Source: Sediminibacterium soli
Lineage (GTDB): Bacteria; Bacteroidota; Bacteroidia; Chitinophagales; Chitinophagaceae
Direction of reading: 5' to 3'
Length of the DNA: 64,000 bases
Assembly (NCBI RefSeq): GCF_009939225.1
Contig: NZ_JAACJR010000003.1
Location: 62,001 to 126,000, forward strand
Shown in pieces: positions 36,643 through 46,815 of the stretch. Made by a program: the position numbers and the translations under genes. The stretch's first letter is position 1, and each line of letters opens with the position of its first letter. The notes under the pieces are model-generated. The model ran no database searches, had not been told where the DNA came from, and was given only the letters and a program-made list of their open reading frames with translations.

Positions 36643-37899
36643 TTGCCATTACACCGTCATACTGCTTTTTTGAGAGCCGTTTTCTGGCATAGTATTACCG
36701 CGTTTGGCGGTCCGCAGGGACATATGGGTATGATGATGCGCACTTTTGTTCAGCAGCGGGCCGATCTGACAGAGACCGAACTGATCGAATACAACGGATT
36801 CTGCCAGCTGCTTCCCGGCGCATCCTCCACGCAAACGCTGACGCTGATCGGGTATAAAAGAGGCGGTATTTCGCTTGCGGTGCTTACGCTGCTGATATGG
36901 ATGTTTCCGGCCTGCGCCATTATGGGTTCCATTTCGTTCCTGCTGGATTACCTGGCAGATATGGGCATCAGCGTACAGGTGTTTAAGTTTGTGCGGCCGA
37001 TGGCGATCGGTTTTATTGCCTATTCCACTTTCCGCATTTTTGGCAAAGCCATTCACAATACCATTACACAGGTGATCATGGTGGTTGCCACCATAACCAC
37101 ATTTCTTGCGTTCCGGTCGCCCTGGGTATTTCCCGTACTGATCGTGCTGGGGGGTATCGTTACCAATTTCAGCGATAAACGGATACCGCAGAAAGGTGTT
37201 CCGCCGAAAAAGATCAAATGGGGCAATATCCTGATCTTCCTGGCCTTGTTCGGTCTGGCGGGATACCTCTCCGAAACGGCCAGCCAGCAGAACTGGAAGC
37301 ACCGCAAAGCCATCAACCTTTTCGAGAATGCCTACCGTTTCGGAAGCCTGGTATTCGGCGGTGGCGATGTGCTGCTGCCGCTGATGTACGAACAATATGT
37401 AACCCGCCCCGAAACCAAACGGGTGCAGCAAACAGGCCGCGAAGTACTGCGGATGTCGAGAGAGGATTTTCTCACCGGTTCGGGTATGGTGCGCGCCATA
37501 CCGGGCCCGGTGTTTTCGGTGGGTGCTTTTACGGGCGGTATGGTGCTGCGCGACGAAGGCAGAACCATGCAGCTGATCGGGTGTATCGTAGGCGCCATTG
37601 CTATCTTCCTGCCAAGCGCTTTACTGGTGCTGTTCTTTTTTCCCGTATGGCATAACCTGAAAAAATACGCAGTTATTTACCGTTCGCTCGAGGGTATCAA
37701 TGCGGCCGTAGTGGGCATCATGGCCGGCGCCACCTGCTACCTGGTGAAAGACACTTTCCTGTTTTCACTGGTAAGAGGCGAATCCATCGGCATCTGGGAC
37801 CTGCTGATCGTGGTCGTCACTTTTTCCCTGCTGGGCATCCGTAAAATACCCGCGCCGTTTATCGTGCTGGGCTGTTTGTTGCTGGGATGGCTGATATAA
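36643..37899 (+). CDS. chrA: Chromate transporter family protein (ChrA-like, two-domain)
   Basis: The probable start is TTG at 36643 ([20 protein letters not shown]), giving about 418 residues. Upstream in-frame codons lie inside a repeat. The protein contains two CHR halves. The first has [18 protein letters not shown] and [21 protein letters not shown]. The second has [20 protein letters not shown] and [22 protein letters not shown]. The family exports chromate or takes up related anions; without biochemical data the substrate here is inferred. It has about ten membrane helices and sits alone between two intergenic regions. Confidence 0.88.
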   Translation: MPLHRHTAFLRAVFWHSITAFGGPQGHMGMMMRTFVQQRADLTETELIEYNGFCQLLPGASSTQTLTLIGYKRGGISLAVLTLLIWMFPACAIMGSISFLLDYLADMGISVQVFKFVRPMAIGFIAYSTFRIFGKAIHNTITQVIMVVATITTFLAFRSPWVFPVLIVLGGIVTNFSDKRIPQKGVPPKKIKWGNILIFLALFGLAGYLSETASQQNWKHRKAINLFENAYRFGSLVFGGGDVLLPLMYEQYVTRPETKRVQQTGREVLRMSREDFLTGSGMVRAIPGPVFSVGAFTGGMVLRDEGRTMQLIGCIVGAIAIFLPSALLVLFFFPVWHNLKKYAVIYRSLEGINAAVVGIMAGATCYLVKDTFLFSLVRGESIGIWDLLIVVVTFSLLGIRKIPAPFIVLGCLLLGWLI

Positions 37900-38011
37900 C
37901 ACCGGCTGAACAGCCGGTACCTGGCTTTCATTCGGGGTATCATGGTCATCCTGCACCGATAAAAAGCGTCGAAACCCTTCATTGCTCATGGCTTTGCCGT
38001 ATATTTAAGTC

Positions 38012-38755
38012 ATGGTCACTATCGCACTTTACAACCTCAAAGGCGGTGTAGGAAAAACGGCCGCCTCGATCAACCTCTCCTATCTCTCGACAAAAGAAGG
38101 ATATAAAACACTGGTATGGGATATGGACCCGCAGGGCTCCTCTTCTTTTTACCTGGGTGTTTCCGCCGGCTCCGGCAACGATACCAAAAAACTGTTCAGC
38201 AGCGATAAGGAGTTGTCAGACCTGATCCAGTCGAGCCCCTATCCCAACCTCGATGTGATACCTGCCGACCTTTCTGCGCGCCATGCAGATATCCTGCTGA
38301 GCGATATGAAACAGTCGAAGAAAAAAATCGCTTCGCTGCTGAACCCGCTGAAAAAAGAATACGATATCGTTTTTCTCGATTGCTCCCCGGGCATCTCGCT
38401 TTTGCACGAGGCGGTATTTGCCGGTGCCGACTGGGTGCTGATGCCCAATATACCCACCACCTTATCCATCCGCTCTTACGAGACGGTGCGCGATTATTTC
38501 AGGGAAAATGATATCGATGCCGGCAAGCTGAAATGTTTTTTCAGCATGGTGGATCATCGCAAGAATCTGCACCATGAGGTGATGCACAGCTTTTATAAGG
38601 ACAAATTCTTTTTCAAGAACTATATCCCCTATCTCAGCGATGTGGAGAAAATGGGTGTGCACGAGGCGCCGCTGGAAACCTATGCGCCCAGCAGTTACGC
38701 AGCCCAGTGTTTCAGGGATCTGTGGAAGGAGATCCGCAAGACATGTATTGATTGA
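38012..38755 (+). CDS. ParA family ATPase
   Basis: The 247-residue protein has the deviant Walker A LYNLKGGVGKTAASINLSYL, the switch YKTLVWDMDPQGSSSFYLGV and the Walker B-like YDIVFLDCSPGISLLHEAVF. These mark a ParA/Soj-type ATPase. No ParB gene or parS site is visible nearby, and the next gene, 21 bases downstream, codes for an esterase. It may position cell structures other than the chromosome. TATATTTA, one base from the -7 consensus, ends four bases before the ATG. Confidence 0.9.
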   Translation: MVTIALYNLKGGVGKTAASINLSYLSTKEGYKTLVWDMDPQGSSSFYLGVSAGSGNDTKKLFSSDKELSDLIQSSPYPNLDVIPADLSARHADILLSDMKQSKKKIASLLNPLKKEYDIVFLDCSPGISLLHEAVFAGADWVLMPNIPTTLSIRSYETVRDYFRENDIDAGKLKCFFSMVDHRKNLHHEVMHSFYKDKFFFKNYIPYLSDVEKMGVHEAPLETYAPSSYAAQCFRDLWKEIRKTCID

Positions 38756-38776
38756 TCAGCCGTAAATGCATTGTGT

Positions 38777-39508
38777 ATGAACAGAGAACTCAGCTCCTGG
38801 CACAGTCCGGCCCTTGGCCGGGAAATGCCGATCGCTTCTTATGGTCATTACGGCTTTGCGCTGCTGCTCATACCCACCGCGGCTGCGGATTACCTGGAAT
38901 ATGAACGGTTCCGGCTGATCGATGCGCTGGCGCCGTATATCAACGCAGGCAAACTGCGGGTGTTCAGCATAGACAGTATGAACAGGGAAAGCTGGATGAA
39001 CAATGAAATGGAGCCTGCACACAAAGCCATCCGTCATAACCAGTTCAACGAATACGTATTCAACGAAGTGGTGCCCTTTATCCGCAATGCCACCAGCAAC
39101 GACACCCTGATCTATACCTGCGGTGCCTCCTTCGGCGCCCTGCATGCCATGAACCTTTTTCTGAAACGTCCCGATATCATCAATGGTGCCGTAAGTATGA
39201 GCGGTGTGTACGATCTGACAGAATACACCAAAGGTTTTTTTGACGAACAGGTGTATTATAACAGTCCGGCCCATTACCTGCCCAACCTGAACGACGAATG
39301 GTACCTGGGCAAGATAAAAGCCAGTCACCATATTCATATTTACACCGGCAGCGGCTCTTACGAAGACCCCAACGCCTCGCGCCGTATTGCGGGTATCCTC
39401 TACGATAAGGGTATCTGGTACGATCTGGATATCTGGGGCGGCGATATCTCCCACGACTGGCCCACCTGGCGCACCATGCTGCCCTATATCATCGATACGA
39501 AGTTCTGA
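38777..39508 (+). CDS. Esterase family protein (alpha/beta-hydrolase)
   Basis: The 243-residue protein has the nucleophile elbow LIYTCGASFGALHAMNLFLK (GxSxG with serine near residue 115) and the probable catalytic histidine in GGDISHDWPTWRTMLPYI near the C-terminus. GAVSMSGVYDLTEY is typical of esterase-D/PHB-depolymerase-like folds. No signal peptide is seen. It follows the ParA gene by 21 bases and is probably co-transcribed. An in-frame TTG at 38771 is an alternative start. The substrate is unknown. Confidence 0.82.
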   Translation: MNRELSSWHSPALGREMPIASYGHYGFALLLIPTAAADYLEYERFRLIDALAPYINAGKLRVFSIDSMNRESWMNNEMEPAHKAIRHNQFNEYVFNEVVPFIRNATSNDTLIYTCGASFGALHAMNLFLKRPDIINGAVSMSGVYDLTEYTKGFFDEQVYYNSPAHYLPNLNDEWYLGKIKASHHIHIYTGSGSYEDPNASRRIAGILYDKGIWYDLDIWGGDISHDWPTWRTMLPYIIDTKF

Positions 39509-39672
39509 GAAGGCGTGAGACGTCAGTCGCGAGTCGGAAGAAATAAATCGGCAATCAAACATCGACAATCCAAAACGTCTCCCGCTCCCTATCTGCAAAA
39601 GGAGCGTTAATTCAACCCCCGGCGCTTGAACTCTGCGGTGGCTGTCTTAATATTACACGCTAAATAAAGGGT

Positions 39673-40440
39673 TTGAGAAAAGGGTTACTATCTGCTTTTA
39701 TTGTTATTTGTTTGCTTACCGGCGCTGCCATTAAACTGCAGGCGCAAACGGTAATCGTGAGCGGTACGGTATACGATATTACCGCCAAACGTCCCCTTGA
39801 AGCGGTTGCCGTACTGAGTACTTCGGGCCGGGGTACGATCACCGACTCCCTGGGCAGGTATTCCATCATGGTTCCCCGGAAAGATTCGCTCTGGTTTTCG
39901 CTGATCGGCAAAGCCACCATGAAATACCCGGTGGATACGATCGAGAACATGGATAATTTCAACGTAATGATCCATGTATACGCCACGCAGCTTCCGGAGG
40001 TAAGGGTGCGGAATAATTATTACAAACTCGATTCCATAGAGAACCGCAGGGACTACGCGAAATATTTCAATTTCAAAAAACCAACACTCCGCCTGAGCAA
40101 TAATCCGAATTATAATCCCGGCGGACTCACCGCTGCATTTGATCTTGACGAGATCATCAATATGTTCCGCACGCGCCGTAACCGCAATATGGCATTCCTG
40201 CAAAAAAGACTGATCGATGAGGAGCAGAACAAATATGTGGACCGTCGCTTCAGCAAACCTTTTGTCAGGAAGATCACGAAGCTGGAATCTCCCGAACTGG
40301 AAGTCTTTATGACCAAATACCGGCCTTCCTACGAGATGGTGCTCTTGCTGAACGACCTCGAATTCGGCTATTATATCCAGAAGTGCTACGAACAGTACCT
40401 GTCTGAAAAGAACAAATGGCAGGGTGGGCTGAGAAGATAA
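39673..40440 (+). CDS. Exported carboxypeptidase-like regulatory-domain protein
   Basis: The 255-residue protein starts at TTG with a signal peptide (LRKGLLSAFIVICLLTGAAI, cleavage near LQAQ). A CarboxypepD_reg-like beta domain (TVIVSGTVYDITAKRPLEAV to about residue 100) is followed by a charged helical region (NNYYKLDSIENRRDYAKYFN). Such domains occur at the N-terminus of TonB-dependent receptors, but no barrel follows here, so it is a short stand-alone form. The role is unknown. A half copy of the CGGCAATC repeat lies 100 bases upstream. Confidence 0.78.
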   Translation: MRKGLLSAFIVICLLTGAAIKLQAQTVIVSGTVYDITAKRPLEAVAVLSTSGRGTITDSLGRYSIMVPRKDSLWFSLIGKATMKYPVDTIENMDNFNVMIHVYATQLPEVRVRNNYYKLDSIENRRDYAKYFNFKKPTLRLSNNPNYNPGGLTAAFDLDEIINMFRTRRNRNMAFLQKRLIDEEQNKYVDRRFSKPFVRKITKLESPELEVFMTKYRPSYEMVLLLNDLEFGYYIQKCYEQYLSEKNKWQGGLRR

Positions 40441-40609
40441 GGCGAAGACCACGCGCTCGCAATAACCGTCTATTCCCGGCATATGCAAACCAACCGGTTC
40501 GCGAATTCTTTTCTTCGCCGATTAATTCCTGCATCTTAGCCGTTTGTCAGCCATAAAACGGGTAGAAATGAATATATGGCTATCTTTAGCCGCCTATAAA
40601 TTTTAGCCT

Positions 40610-41668
40610 TTGAAAAGTAAATACCTCTTTGTTTTTGCAGTCATTTTCGCAGTGGCCTGCAAGGGCAGGAAAGAGAAGGAAGCCCCCAAACAACAGGGCA
40701 GTTCCCAGCAACCGGTAGTGGTGGATGTGATCATAGCCCAGGCCCAGGAGGTAAGCAGCAGGGTGGAGGCCAACGGTACGGTGGTGGCCAATGAATACGT
40801 GGAATTGAGGACGGAGATCAGCGGAAGACTTGTTTACCTGAACGTTCCCGAAGGTTCGTATGTGCAGAAAGGTACGGTCATCGCAAAGATCAACGATGCG
40901 GATTATGTAGCCGGACTGGCAAAATCAAGGGCACAGCTGGAACTGGCGCAGAAAACGGAACAGCGTCTGAAAAAACTGATCGATATCGGCGGACTGAACC
41001 AGGCAGATTACGATGTGGCGGTGAACCAGGTAAGCACTTTGAAGGCTGATATCGGCTTTACCCAGGCACAGATCGATAAAACGGTGATACGCGCGCCGTT
41101 CGGCGGCCTGGTGGGTTTGCGGCAGGTAAGCCTGGGCGCCTATCTTTCACCAACCACGATCATAGCCACCATACAGCAGGTTGACAGACCCAAGATCGAT
41201 TTCACCATCCCCGAAGAATACAGCGAACTGATACACAAAGGTGCCGCCGTGGATGTGCAGCTGGATGCAAACAGCAAGAGCATGTCCAGGGCAGTGATCA
41301 TTGCAACGGAGCCGCAGGTGATACAGAATACCCGCAACCTGAAAATACGCGCGGTGCTGCAAAGCGGTAAGGTAAACCCCGGTGCGTTTGTAAAAGTAAC
41401 GGTTGCCGCCAACCGCAGCGGCAAAGCCATTTTTGTGCCAACCAATGCAATCATACCCGACGATAAGAACAAACAGCTGGTATTGGTAAAAGCAGGCAAA
41501 GCGGCCTTTGTGAATGTGGAAACCGGCGACAGACAGGCCAATAATGCAGAGATCACCAAAGGCATCAGCGTGGGCGATTCCGTGGTGGTAACGGGCGTGC
41601 TGTTTGCAAGACCCAAAGCGCCCCTGAAAGTGCGCAGTGTAAAAACACTCGAGCAACTCAACAATTAA
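40610..41668 (+). CDS. RND efflux periplasmic adaptor (membrane fusion protein), lipoprotein
   Basis: The 352-residue protein starts at TTG (LKSKYLFVFAVIFAVACKGR) with a probable lipobox (AVAC). The adaptor architecture is complete: a lipoyl-like half (ISGRLVYLNVPEGSYVQKGT), a coiled-coil hairpin (AKSRAQLELAQKTEQRLKKL, NQADYDVAVNQVSTLKADIG), the second lipoyl half (IRAPFGGLVGLRQVSLGAYL) and beta-barrel domains. It connects the inner membrane pump coded 36 bases downstream to an outer membrane channel. A TolC-type gene is not in the window. Confidence 0.92.
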   Translation: MKSKYLFVFAVIFAVACKGRKEKEAPKQQGSSQQPVVVDVIIAQAQEVSSRVEANGTVVANEYVELRTEISGRLVYLNVPEGSYVQKGTVIAKINDADYVAGLAKSRAQLELAQKTEQRLKKLIDIGGLNQADYDVAVNQVSTLKADIGFTQAQIDKTVIRAPFGGLVGLRQVSLGAYLSPTTIIATIQQVDRPKIDFTIPEEYSELIHKGAAVDVQLDANSKSMSRAVIIATEPQVIQNTRNLKIRAVLQSGKVNPGAFVKVTVAANRSGKAIFVPTNAIIPDDKNKQLVLVKAGKAAFVNVETGDRQANNAEITKGISVGDSVVVTGVLFARPKAPLKVRSVKTLEQLNN

Positions 41669-41704
41669 GCATTAGGCTCTCTCAAAACAGCATAGCGCAG
41701 CTAT

Positions 41705-44700
41705 ATGAATATTTCGCAGTTATCGTTGAAGCGGCCGGTACTGGCAACAGTGATGAACCTGATGATCATCCTGTTTGGTGTGGTGGGATTTACTTTCCTG
41801 GCGGTGCGTGATTATCCCGCTATCGATCCGCCCATCATCAACGTAAGTACGAGCTATACCGGCGCCAATGCAGACATTATCGAAAGCCAGATAACGGAGC
41901 CGCTGGAAAAACAGGTAAACGGCATCCCCGGTATCCGTTCCATCTCCTCCTCCAGTTCGCTGGGCAGCAGCAATATCACCATCGAGTTTGAACTGGGTGT
42001 TGACCTGGAAGCCGCGGCAAGCGATGTGCGCGATAAAGTGGGCCAGGCACAAAGGGCATTGCCACAGGATATCGATGCGCCGCCCATCGTTTCCAAAGCG
42101 GATGCGAACAGCGATTTTATCCTGATCCTGGCCATCCAGAGCCGCACCAAAAGCCTGATGGAACTGAGCGATTATGCCGAGACCGTATTACAGCAGCAGC
42201 TGCAGACCATTAAAGACGTAAGCTCCATCAATATTTTCGGACAGAAACGCTACTCCATGCGCATCTGGCTTAACCCGGATAAAATGAATGCACACCGGGT
42301 GGCGTTTACCGATATCAGAAGCGCCATCAATACAGAAAACATTGAACTGCCACCGGGTAAGATCTATGGAAACAATACCGAGCTGGTGATACGCGCACTG
42401 GGAAGACTCACCAGCGAACAGCAGTTCCGCGACCTGATCATCAGGCAGGACAGCAGCGGTATCATTCGCCTGGGCGATGTTGCCAAGATAGAAATGGCCC
42501 CCGAGCTGCTGGAACAGTCATGGAAGTACAATGGTGTGAACGCCGTGGGTCTTGCCATTGTGCCGCAACCCGGCGCCAATAATATCGAGATCGCCAACGA
42601 GTTCAATAAACGTCTTGAACAGATCGAAAAATCAAACAAATCGGATATCACCTTCAATGTACTGATCGATAATACGGTCAATATCCGGCGTTCGCTGGAG
42701 GAGGTAAAGGAAACACTGATCATCTCTTTTTCGCTGGTGGTACTGGTGATCTTCTTCTTCTTCCGCAACTGGCTGGTGGCGCTGCGCCCGCTGATAGATA
42801 TCCCGATTTCGCTGGTGGCCACTTTCTTTATCATGTACATTGCGGGCTTTTCCATCAATATCCTCACCCTGCTGGGTATTGTACTGGCAACAGGGTTGGT
42901 GGTAGACGATGGTATCGTCGTCACGGAAAACATATTCAGGAAACTGGAAGAGGGGCTGCCGATACGAAAAGCGGCGCTGGAGGGAAGCAGGGAGATATTC
43001 TTTGCGGTGATATCCACCTCCATCACACTGGCCGTTGTATTCCTGCCGGTGATTTTCCTCGAAGGTTTTGTGGGAAGACTGTTCCGCGAATTTGGCGTTA
43101 CACTTGCCGCCGCGGTACTGATATCCGCCTTCGTATCGCTTACCATCACCCCTGTGCTGAACGTATACCTGAGTACGCCGCATGCACAGGAAGGCTGGTT
43201 CTACCGCAAAACAGAACCCTTCTTCACAGGTATGGAGAGCGGTTACAAAAGGCTGTTATCGGGTTTCATGAAACTGCGCTGGATGGCCTGGGTGCTGGTA
43301 CTGATCTGCGGCGGCATCATTTATTTCGTCAGCAGTTCGCTCAAGAGCGAGATTGCGCCGATGGAAGACAGGAGCAGTATCCGTTTTACGGTTACTGCGG
43401 CAGAAGGCACCAGCTATAACTATATGCAGCATCTTACAGATAATATCGCCAATTACCTGTACGATTCTATTCCCGAAAGAAGTTTTGTGTTTGCACGCGT
43501 GGGCGGCGGGTTTGGCTCAAGCGGAACCAACTCCTCGCAGCCGAGGCTGGCGCTGGTGGACCCCGCCGAGCGCAAACGCAGCCAGAACGATATTGCCAAC
43601 GACCTGCAGCGCAAACTGTCAAGGTTCAACGATGCCCGTGTGTTTGCCGTTCAGGAACAGACCATCGCCGTGGGACTCGGTTCCCGCGGGTCGCTGCCCG
43701 TGCAGTTTATACTGCAGAACCAGGACCTGGCCAAGCTGAAGAACATGATCCCCAGGTTCCTCGAAGAAGCCAGGAAGGACAAAACATTTGCCAACGTAGA
43801 CGTTAACCTCAAATTCAATAAGCCCGAGATACAGCTTACCATCGACAGGATGAGGGTAAAGGACCTGGGCCTGTCAACACAGGATGTGGTGGCGGCGATT
43901 CAGGCGGCATTCAGCGGCGGACGTATGGCTTATTTTATCATGAACGGATTCCAGTACCAGGTGGTGGCGCAGGTAGAACGCGATATGCGTAATAACCCGA
44001 GCGATATCCGTAACCTCTATGTAAGGAATAACAAAGGCGAAAGCATACCGCTGGATGCGGTGGTGCACCTGGCCGAAAGTACCAGTCCCGCCACTATCTA
44101 CCATTTCAACCGGTATAAATCGGCTACCATTTCTGCTTCGCTGGCAGAAGGAAAAACCATCGGCGACGGTATTGAAGCCATGCAGGCCATCGCTAACCGC
44201 CTGCTCGACGAAACCTACCAGACCGCACTGAACGGTCCATCGCGCGATTATGCGGAGAGCTCCTCGAATATCATGTTCGCATTCGGTCTTGCGCTGGTGC
44301 TGATCTACCTTGTATTGGCGGCGCAGTTCGAAAGCTTCCTCGATCCGTTCACCATCATGCTTACCGTTCCGCTGGCGCTGGCAGGTGCCTTGCTGAGTCT
44401 CTGGATATTCGGGCAAACACTCAATATCTTCTCACAGATCGGTATGATCATGCTGATAGGCCTGGTAACCAAAAACGGCATCCTTATCGTTGAATTCGCC
44501 AACCAGAAACGAAAAATGGGTATGGCCAAAATGGAAGCGGTGATAGAAGCCTCGCAGCAGCGCTTACGTCCGATCCTGATGACCAGTCTTGCCACTTCGC
44601 TGGGTGCATTGCCGATTGCACTGAGCCTGGGTGCAGCTTCCACCAGCCGTATACCGCTGGGCATCGTGGTGGTGGGCGGTATCCTGTTCTCGCTGATCCT

Positions 44701-44779
44701 TACGCTGTTTGTTATCCCTGCGGTATATACCTTTGTATCAGGAAAACATAAGGCGGAAAAAACGGAGATCACCGAATAA
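41705..44779 (+). CDS. RND multidrug efflux permease (HAE1/AcrB-like)
   Basis: The 1024-residue protein starts MNISQLSLKRPVLATVMNLM and covers all 12 helices and two large periplasmic loops of AcrB-type pumps. The proton-relay aspartate pair is in LATGLVVDDGIVVTENIFRK near residue 400, and GPSRDYAESSSNIMFAFGLA precedes the second helix bundle. IGLVTKNGILIVEFANQKRK and ASTSRIPLGIVVVGGILFS are typical C-terminal motifs. It exports drugs or other hydrophobic compounds by proton motive force. It forms an operon with the adaptor. Confidence 0.95.
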   Translation: MNISQLSLKRPVLATVMNLMIILFGVVGFTFLAVRDYPAIDPPIINVSTSYTGANADIIESQITEPLEKQVNGIPGIRSISSSSSLGSSNITIEFELGVDLEAAASDVRDKVGQAQRALPQDIDAPPIVSKADANSDFILILAIQSRTKSLMELSDYAETVLQQQLQTIKDVSSINIFGQKRYSMRIWLNPDKMNAHRVAFTDIRSAINTENIELPPGKIYGNNTELVIRALGRLTSEQQFRDLIIRQDSSGIIRLGDVAKIEMAPELLEQSWKYNGVNAVGLAIVPQPGANNIEIANEFNKRLEQIEKSNKSDITFNVLIDNTVNIRRSLEEVKETLIISFSLVVLVIFFFFRNWLVALRPLIDIPISLVATFFIMYIAGFSINILTLLGIVLATGLVVDDGIVVTENIFRKLEEGLPIRKAALEGSREIFFAVISTSITLAVVFLPVIFLEGFVGRLFREFGVTLAAAVLISAFVSLTITPVLNVYLSTPHAQEGWFYRKTEPFFTGMESGYKRLLSGFMKLRWMAWVLVLICGGIIYFVSSSLKSEIAPMEDRSSIRFTVTAAEGTSYNYMQHLTDNIANYLYDSIPERSFVFARVGGGFGSSGTNSSQPRLALVDPAERKRSQNDIANDLQRKLSRFNDARVFAVQEQTIAVGLGSRGSLPVQFILQNQDLAKLKNMIPRFLEEARKDKTFANVDVNLKFNKPEIQLTIDRMRVKDLGLSTQDVVAAIQAAFSGGRMAYFIMNGFQYQVVAQVERDMRNNPSDIRNLYVRNNKGESIPLDAVVHLAESTSPATIYHFNRYKSATISASLAEGKTIGDGIEAMQAIANRLLDETYQTALNGPSRDYAESSSNIMFAFGLALVLIYLVLAAQFESFLDPFTIMLTVPLALAGALLSLWIFGQTLNIFSQIGMIMLIGLVTKNGILIVEFANQKRKMGMAKMEAVIEASQQRLRPILMTSLATSLGALPIALSLGAASTSRIPLGIVVVGGILFSLILTLFVIPAVYTFVSGKHKAEKTEITE

Positions 44780-44823
44780 CCATTGCCCAGGCCTGTGTTT
44801 ACCTTAATAAACACAGAGAAGGT

Positions 44824-45468
44824 ATGAACAACGCCATCGCAGACATACGCCAGGACTACCGGCTTCGCTCACTGAACGAAACGGATGTTGCGGCGGATCC
44901 CATTACACAGTTCGGCAGCTGGTGGAAGGAAGCCATGCACAGCCAGCTGGAAGAGGTAAACGCCATGACACTGGCCACCGTATCGCCTGAAGGGAAACCC
45001 GCAGCCCGTATTGTGCTGCTGAAAGATTACGACGCAAACGGTTTTGTATTCTTCACCAATTACGACAGCGAGAAAGGCAGGGATATGGCCGCCCACCCGT
45101 TTGCCGCGCTGGTATTTTTCTGGAAAGACCTGGAAAGACAGGTGCGCATTGAAGGAACCGTTGCCAAACTGGATGCTGCCGAGAGCGATGCGTATTTCCA
45201 CTCGCGTCCACAAGCCAGCCGTATCGGTGCATGGGCATCGCCGCAAAGCACGGTGGTGGCAGACCGCGAAGAACTGGAAAAAAGATACGAAACCATGCAG
45301 GCAAGATTTGCATCAGGCAATATTCCCCGCCCGGAACATTGGGGCGGTTACCTTGTTACACCCACAATGATCGAATTCTGGCAGGGACGCCCCAGCCGTA
45401 TGCACGACAGGCTGGTATACCGCTTACAGGATACGGGCGGGTGGACGGTGGCCCGCCTGGCACCCTAA
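44824..45468 (+). CDS. pdxH: Pyridoxamine 5'-phosphate oxidase
   Basis: The 214-residue protein has the FMN-binding flavin reductase-like fold and the family signature: ARIVLLKDYDANGFVFFTNY, HSRPQASRIGAWASPQSTVV, and the C-terminal MIEFWQGRPSRMHDRLVY with WTVARLAP. It makes pyridoxal 5'-phosphate from pyridoxine or pyridoxamine phosphate. It lies 44 bases after the RND permease in the same direction; the functional link is probably accidental. Confidence 0.95.
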   Translation: MNNAIADIRQDYRLRSLNETDVAADPITQFGSWWKEAMHSQLEEVNAMTLATVSPEGKPAARIVLLKDYDANGFVFFTNYDSEKGRDMAAHPFAALVFFWKDLERQVRIEGTVAKLDAAESDAYFHSRPQASRIGAWASPQSTVVADREELEKRYETMQARFASGNIPRPEHWGGYLVTPTMIEFWQGRPSRMHDRLVYRLQDTGGWTVARLAP

Positions 45469-45528
45469 AACAGGTACGATTTGCAAAGCAGGATCAAACT
45501 GCCCTACCCCGCAAACCGTACCTCCGGT

Positions 45529-46587
45529 TTATTTTCCTGCCACTTTGTAGCGTACCTGTCTGCCGTCTACAAATTCTTCGTAATAGGTATTGTCAGGAGC
45601 CAGGTAATACTTCTTGTTATTGATCGTTACCGTTTTGCAGTCTTTCGGTAACCTGTCAACCACCCAGCCCAGTCCCGGGTTATCATGCAGTATCAGATCG
45701 GGTGCGCTCCATTGCGTTGAATCGGAGGTATCCTCATCTTCTTCTGTAACAGGTCTTGACTGCTGGTTGCGACGCACCGCTTCGCGAACGCCGTTAACCG
45801 TTTGGGTGGATTGCGACTGTGGTACAACAACAGCTGGCTGCACTGGTGCCGGTTGTGTTATCACGGGTTGCTGCTGAACCGGGGCCGGCTGCTGCTGCTC
45901 CTGCCGGGGTTGCGGGTAAGAATACTGCGGCGCAGGCTGCGGGTAATTTTGCGGTGCCTGTTGCGGGTAACCCCGTTGCGGCTCCTGCTGCGGATACTCC
46001 GGCCTTGGCATCTGCTGGTAGTTATCCTCGTTCCTGAACGTATTCAGTACGCCGTTCTTGCCCACCACCCTGTACCATAATTCGCCATTGGGTTTTACCA
46101 GGTCTTTGAAATAGGTGCCGTTCAGCGAATAGAATTTCTCGCCGTCGATCACCATGGTCTTTGTTTCTGCCGGTAAGAAAGGAACCTCAGCGCCGATGGG
46201 CGCCTGCACCACTTCGTAATCGCGCGTATCGGGAGAAGGACGGTAAAAAACCCCGTTCGAGTAGTAATAGGGATTGCCGCCCCAGATCACCGGGTGATAT
46301 ACCGTGGGCAGTATGCCCACATGCAGGCCAAAAGGCGGGAATGTTACCTGGAAATAACCCCCGTTGGGACGATAAAAATTACCTCCGGCATAGTAATAAG
46401 GATTGCCGCCGAAATTGAGGCTGACATACGCGCCCGGCATACTGACAAAGCGTTGCCCGTAAGCGGGATAAAAAGCGGCATGCCTGTAATAGTTTCTTCC
46501 ACGCTGTGCCTGGGTGGAGATAGCGGCGCCAAACATGCACAAAACAAAAACGAAAGCCGGTCTCACCTGTGTCGAGATAGGTTTCAT
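45529..46587 (-). CDS. DUF6515-type secreted protein with Pro/Gln-rich linker
   Basis: The 352-residue protein starts MKPISTQVRPAFVFVLCMFG with a signal peptide. Tyr/Gly-rich repeats of the type NPYYYAGGNFYRPNGGYFQV and NPYYYSNGVFYRPSPDTRDY fill residues ~55-150. A Pro/Gln linker (PQQEPQRGYPQQAPQNYPQP) and a last copy of the module (KKYYLAPDNTYYEEF) follow. A related protein is coded at 60290-61573. It is probably periplasmic or surface-exposed; function unknown. A longer in-frame reading from 46752 runs through an intergenic repeat and is rejected. Confidence 0.75.
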   Translation of the reverse strand: MKPISTQVRPAFVFVLCMFGAAISTQAQRGRNYYRHAAFYPAYGQRFVSMPGAYVSLNFGGNPYYYAGGNFYRPNGGYFQVTFPPFGLHVGILPTVYHPVIWGGNPYYYSNGVFYRPSPDTRDYEVVQAPIGAEVPFLPAETKTMVIDGEKFYSLNGTYFKDLVKPNGELWYRVVGKNGVLNTFRNEDNYQQMPRPEYPQQEPQRGYPQQAPQNYPQPAPQYSYPQPRQEQQQPAPVQQQPVITQPAPVQPAVVVPQSQSTQTVNGVREAVRRNQQSRPVTEEDEDTSDSTQWSAPDLILHDNPGLGWVVDRLPKDCKTVTINNKKYYLAPDNTYYEEFVDGRQVRYKVAGK

Positions 46588-46689
46588 GGTGTTGTTTTTA
46601 AATGATAAAAAGGGTTGCGGACGCCGAAATCCTACCAAATCTCGTGTACTGTTTCTGAAAAGAAACTTAAAATCGGCGAATGATGGGAA

Positions 46690-46795
46690 GGGGAACAGAC
46701 GAATAACGAACAAGGAGTGTAGAATGTCGATCGGATATGGAAAAGTTGCCATCTGATCGACATTCTACACTCCTTGTTCAATATTCGATATTGCC
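46690..46795. repeat. GAACAGAT-family repeat with a perfect 25-bp inverted repeat
   Basis: The arms at 46708-46732 (GAACAAGGAGTGTAGAATGT plus CGATC) and 46755-46779 are perfectly complementary, with a 22-base loop. Flanking words GGAACAGACGAATAAC and CAATATTCGATATTG match other copies. It lies between two genes on the reverse strand and has no T run. Confidence 0.9.
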
Positions 46796-46815
46796 CCACC
46801 GGGGCCGGGGAATGA

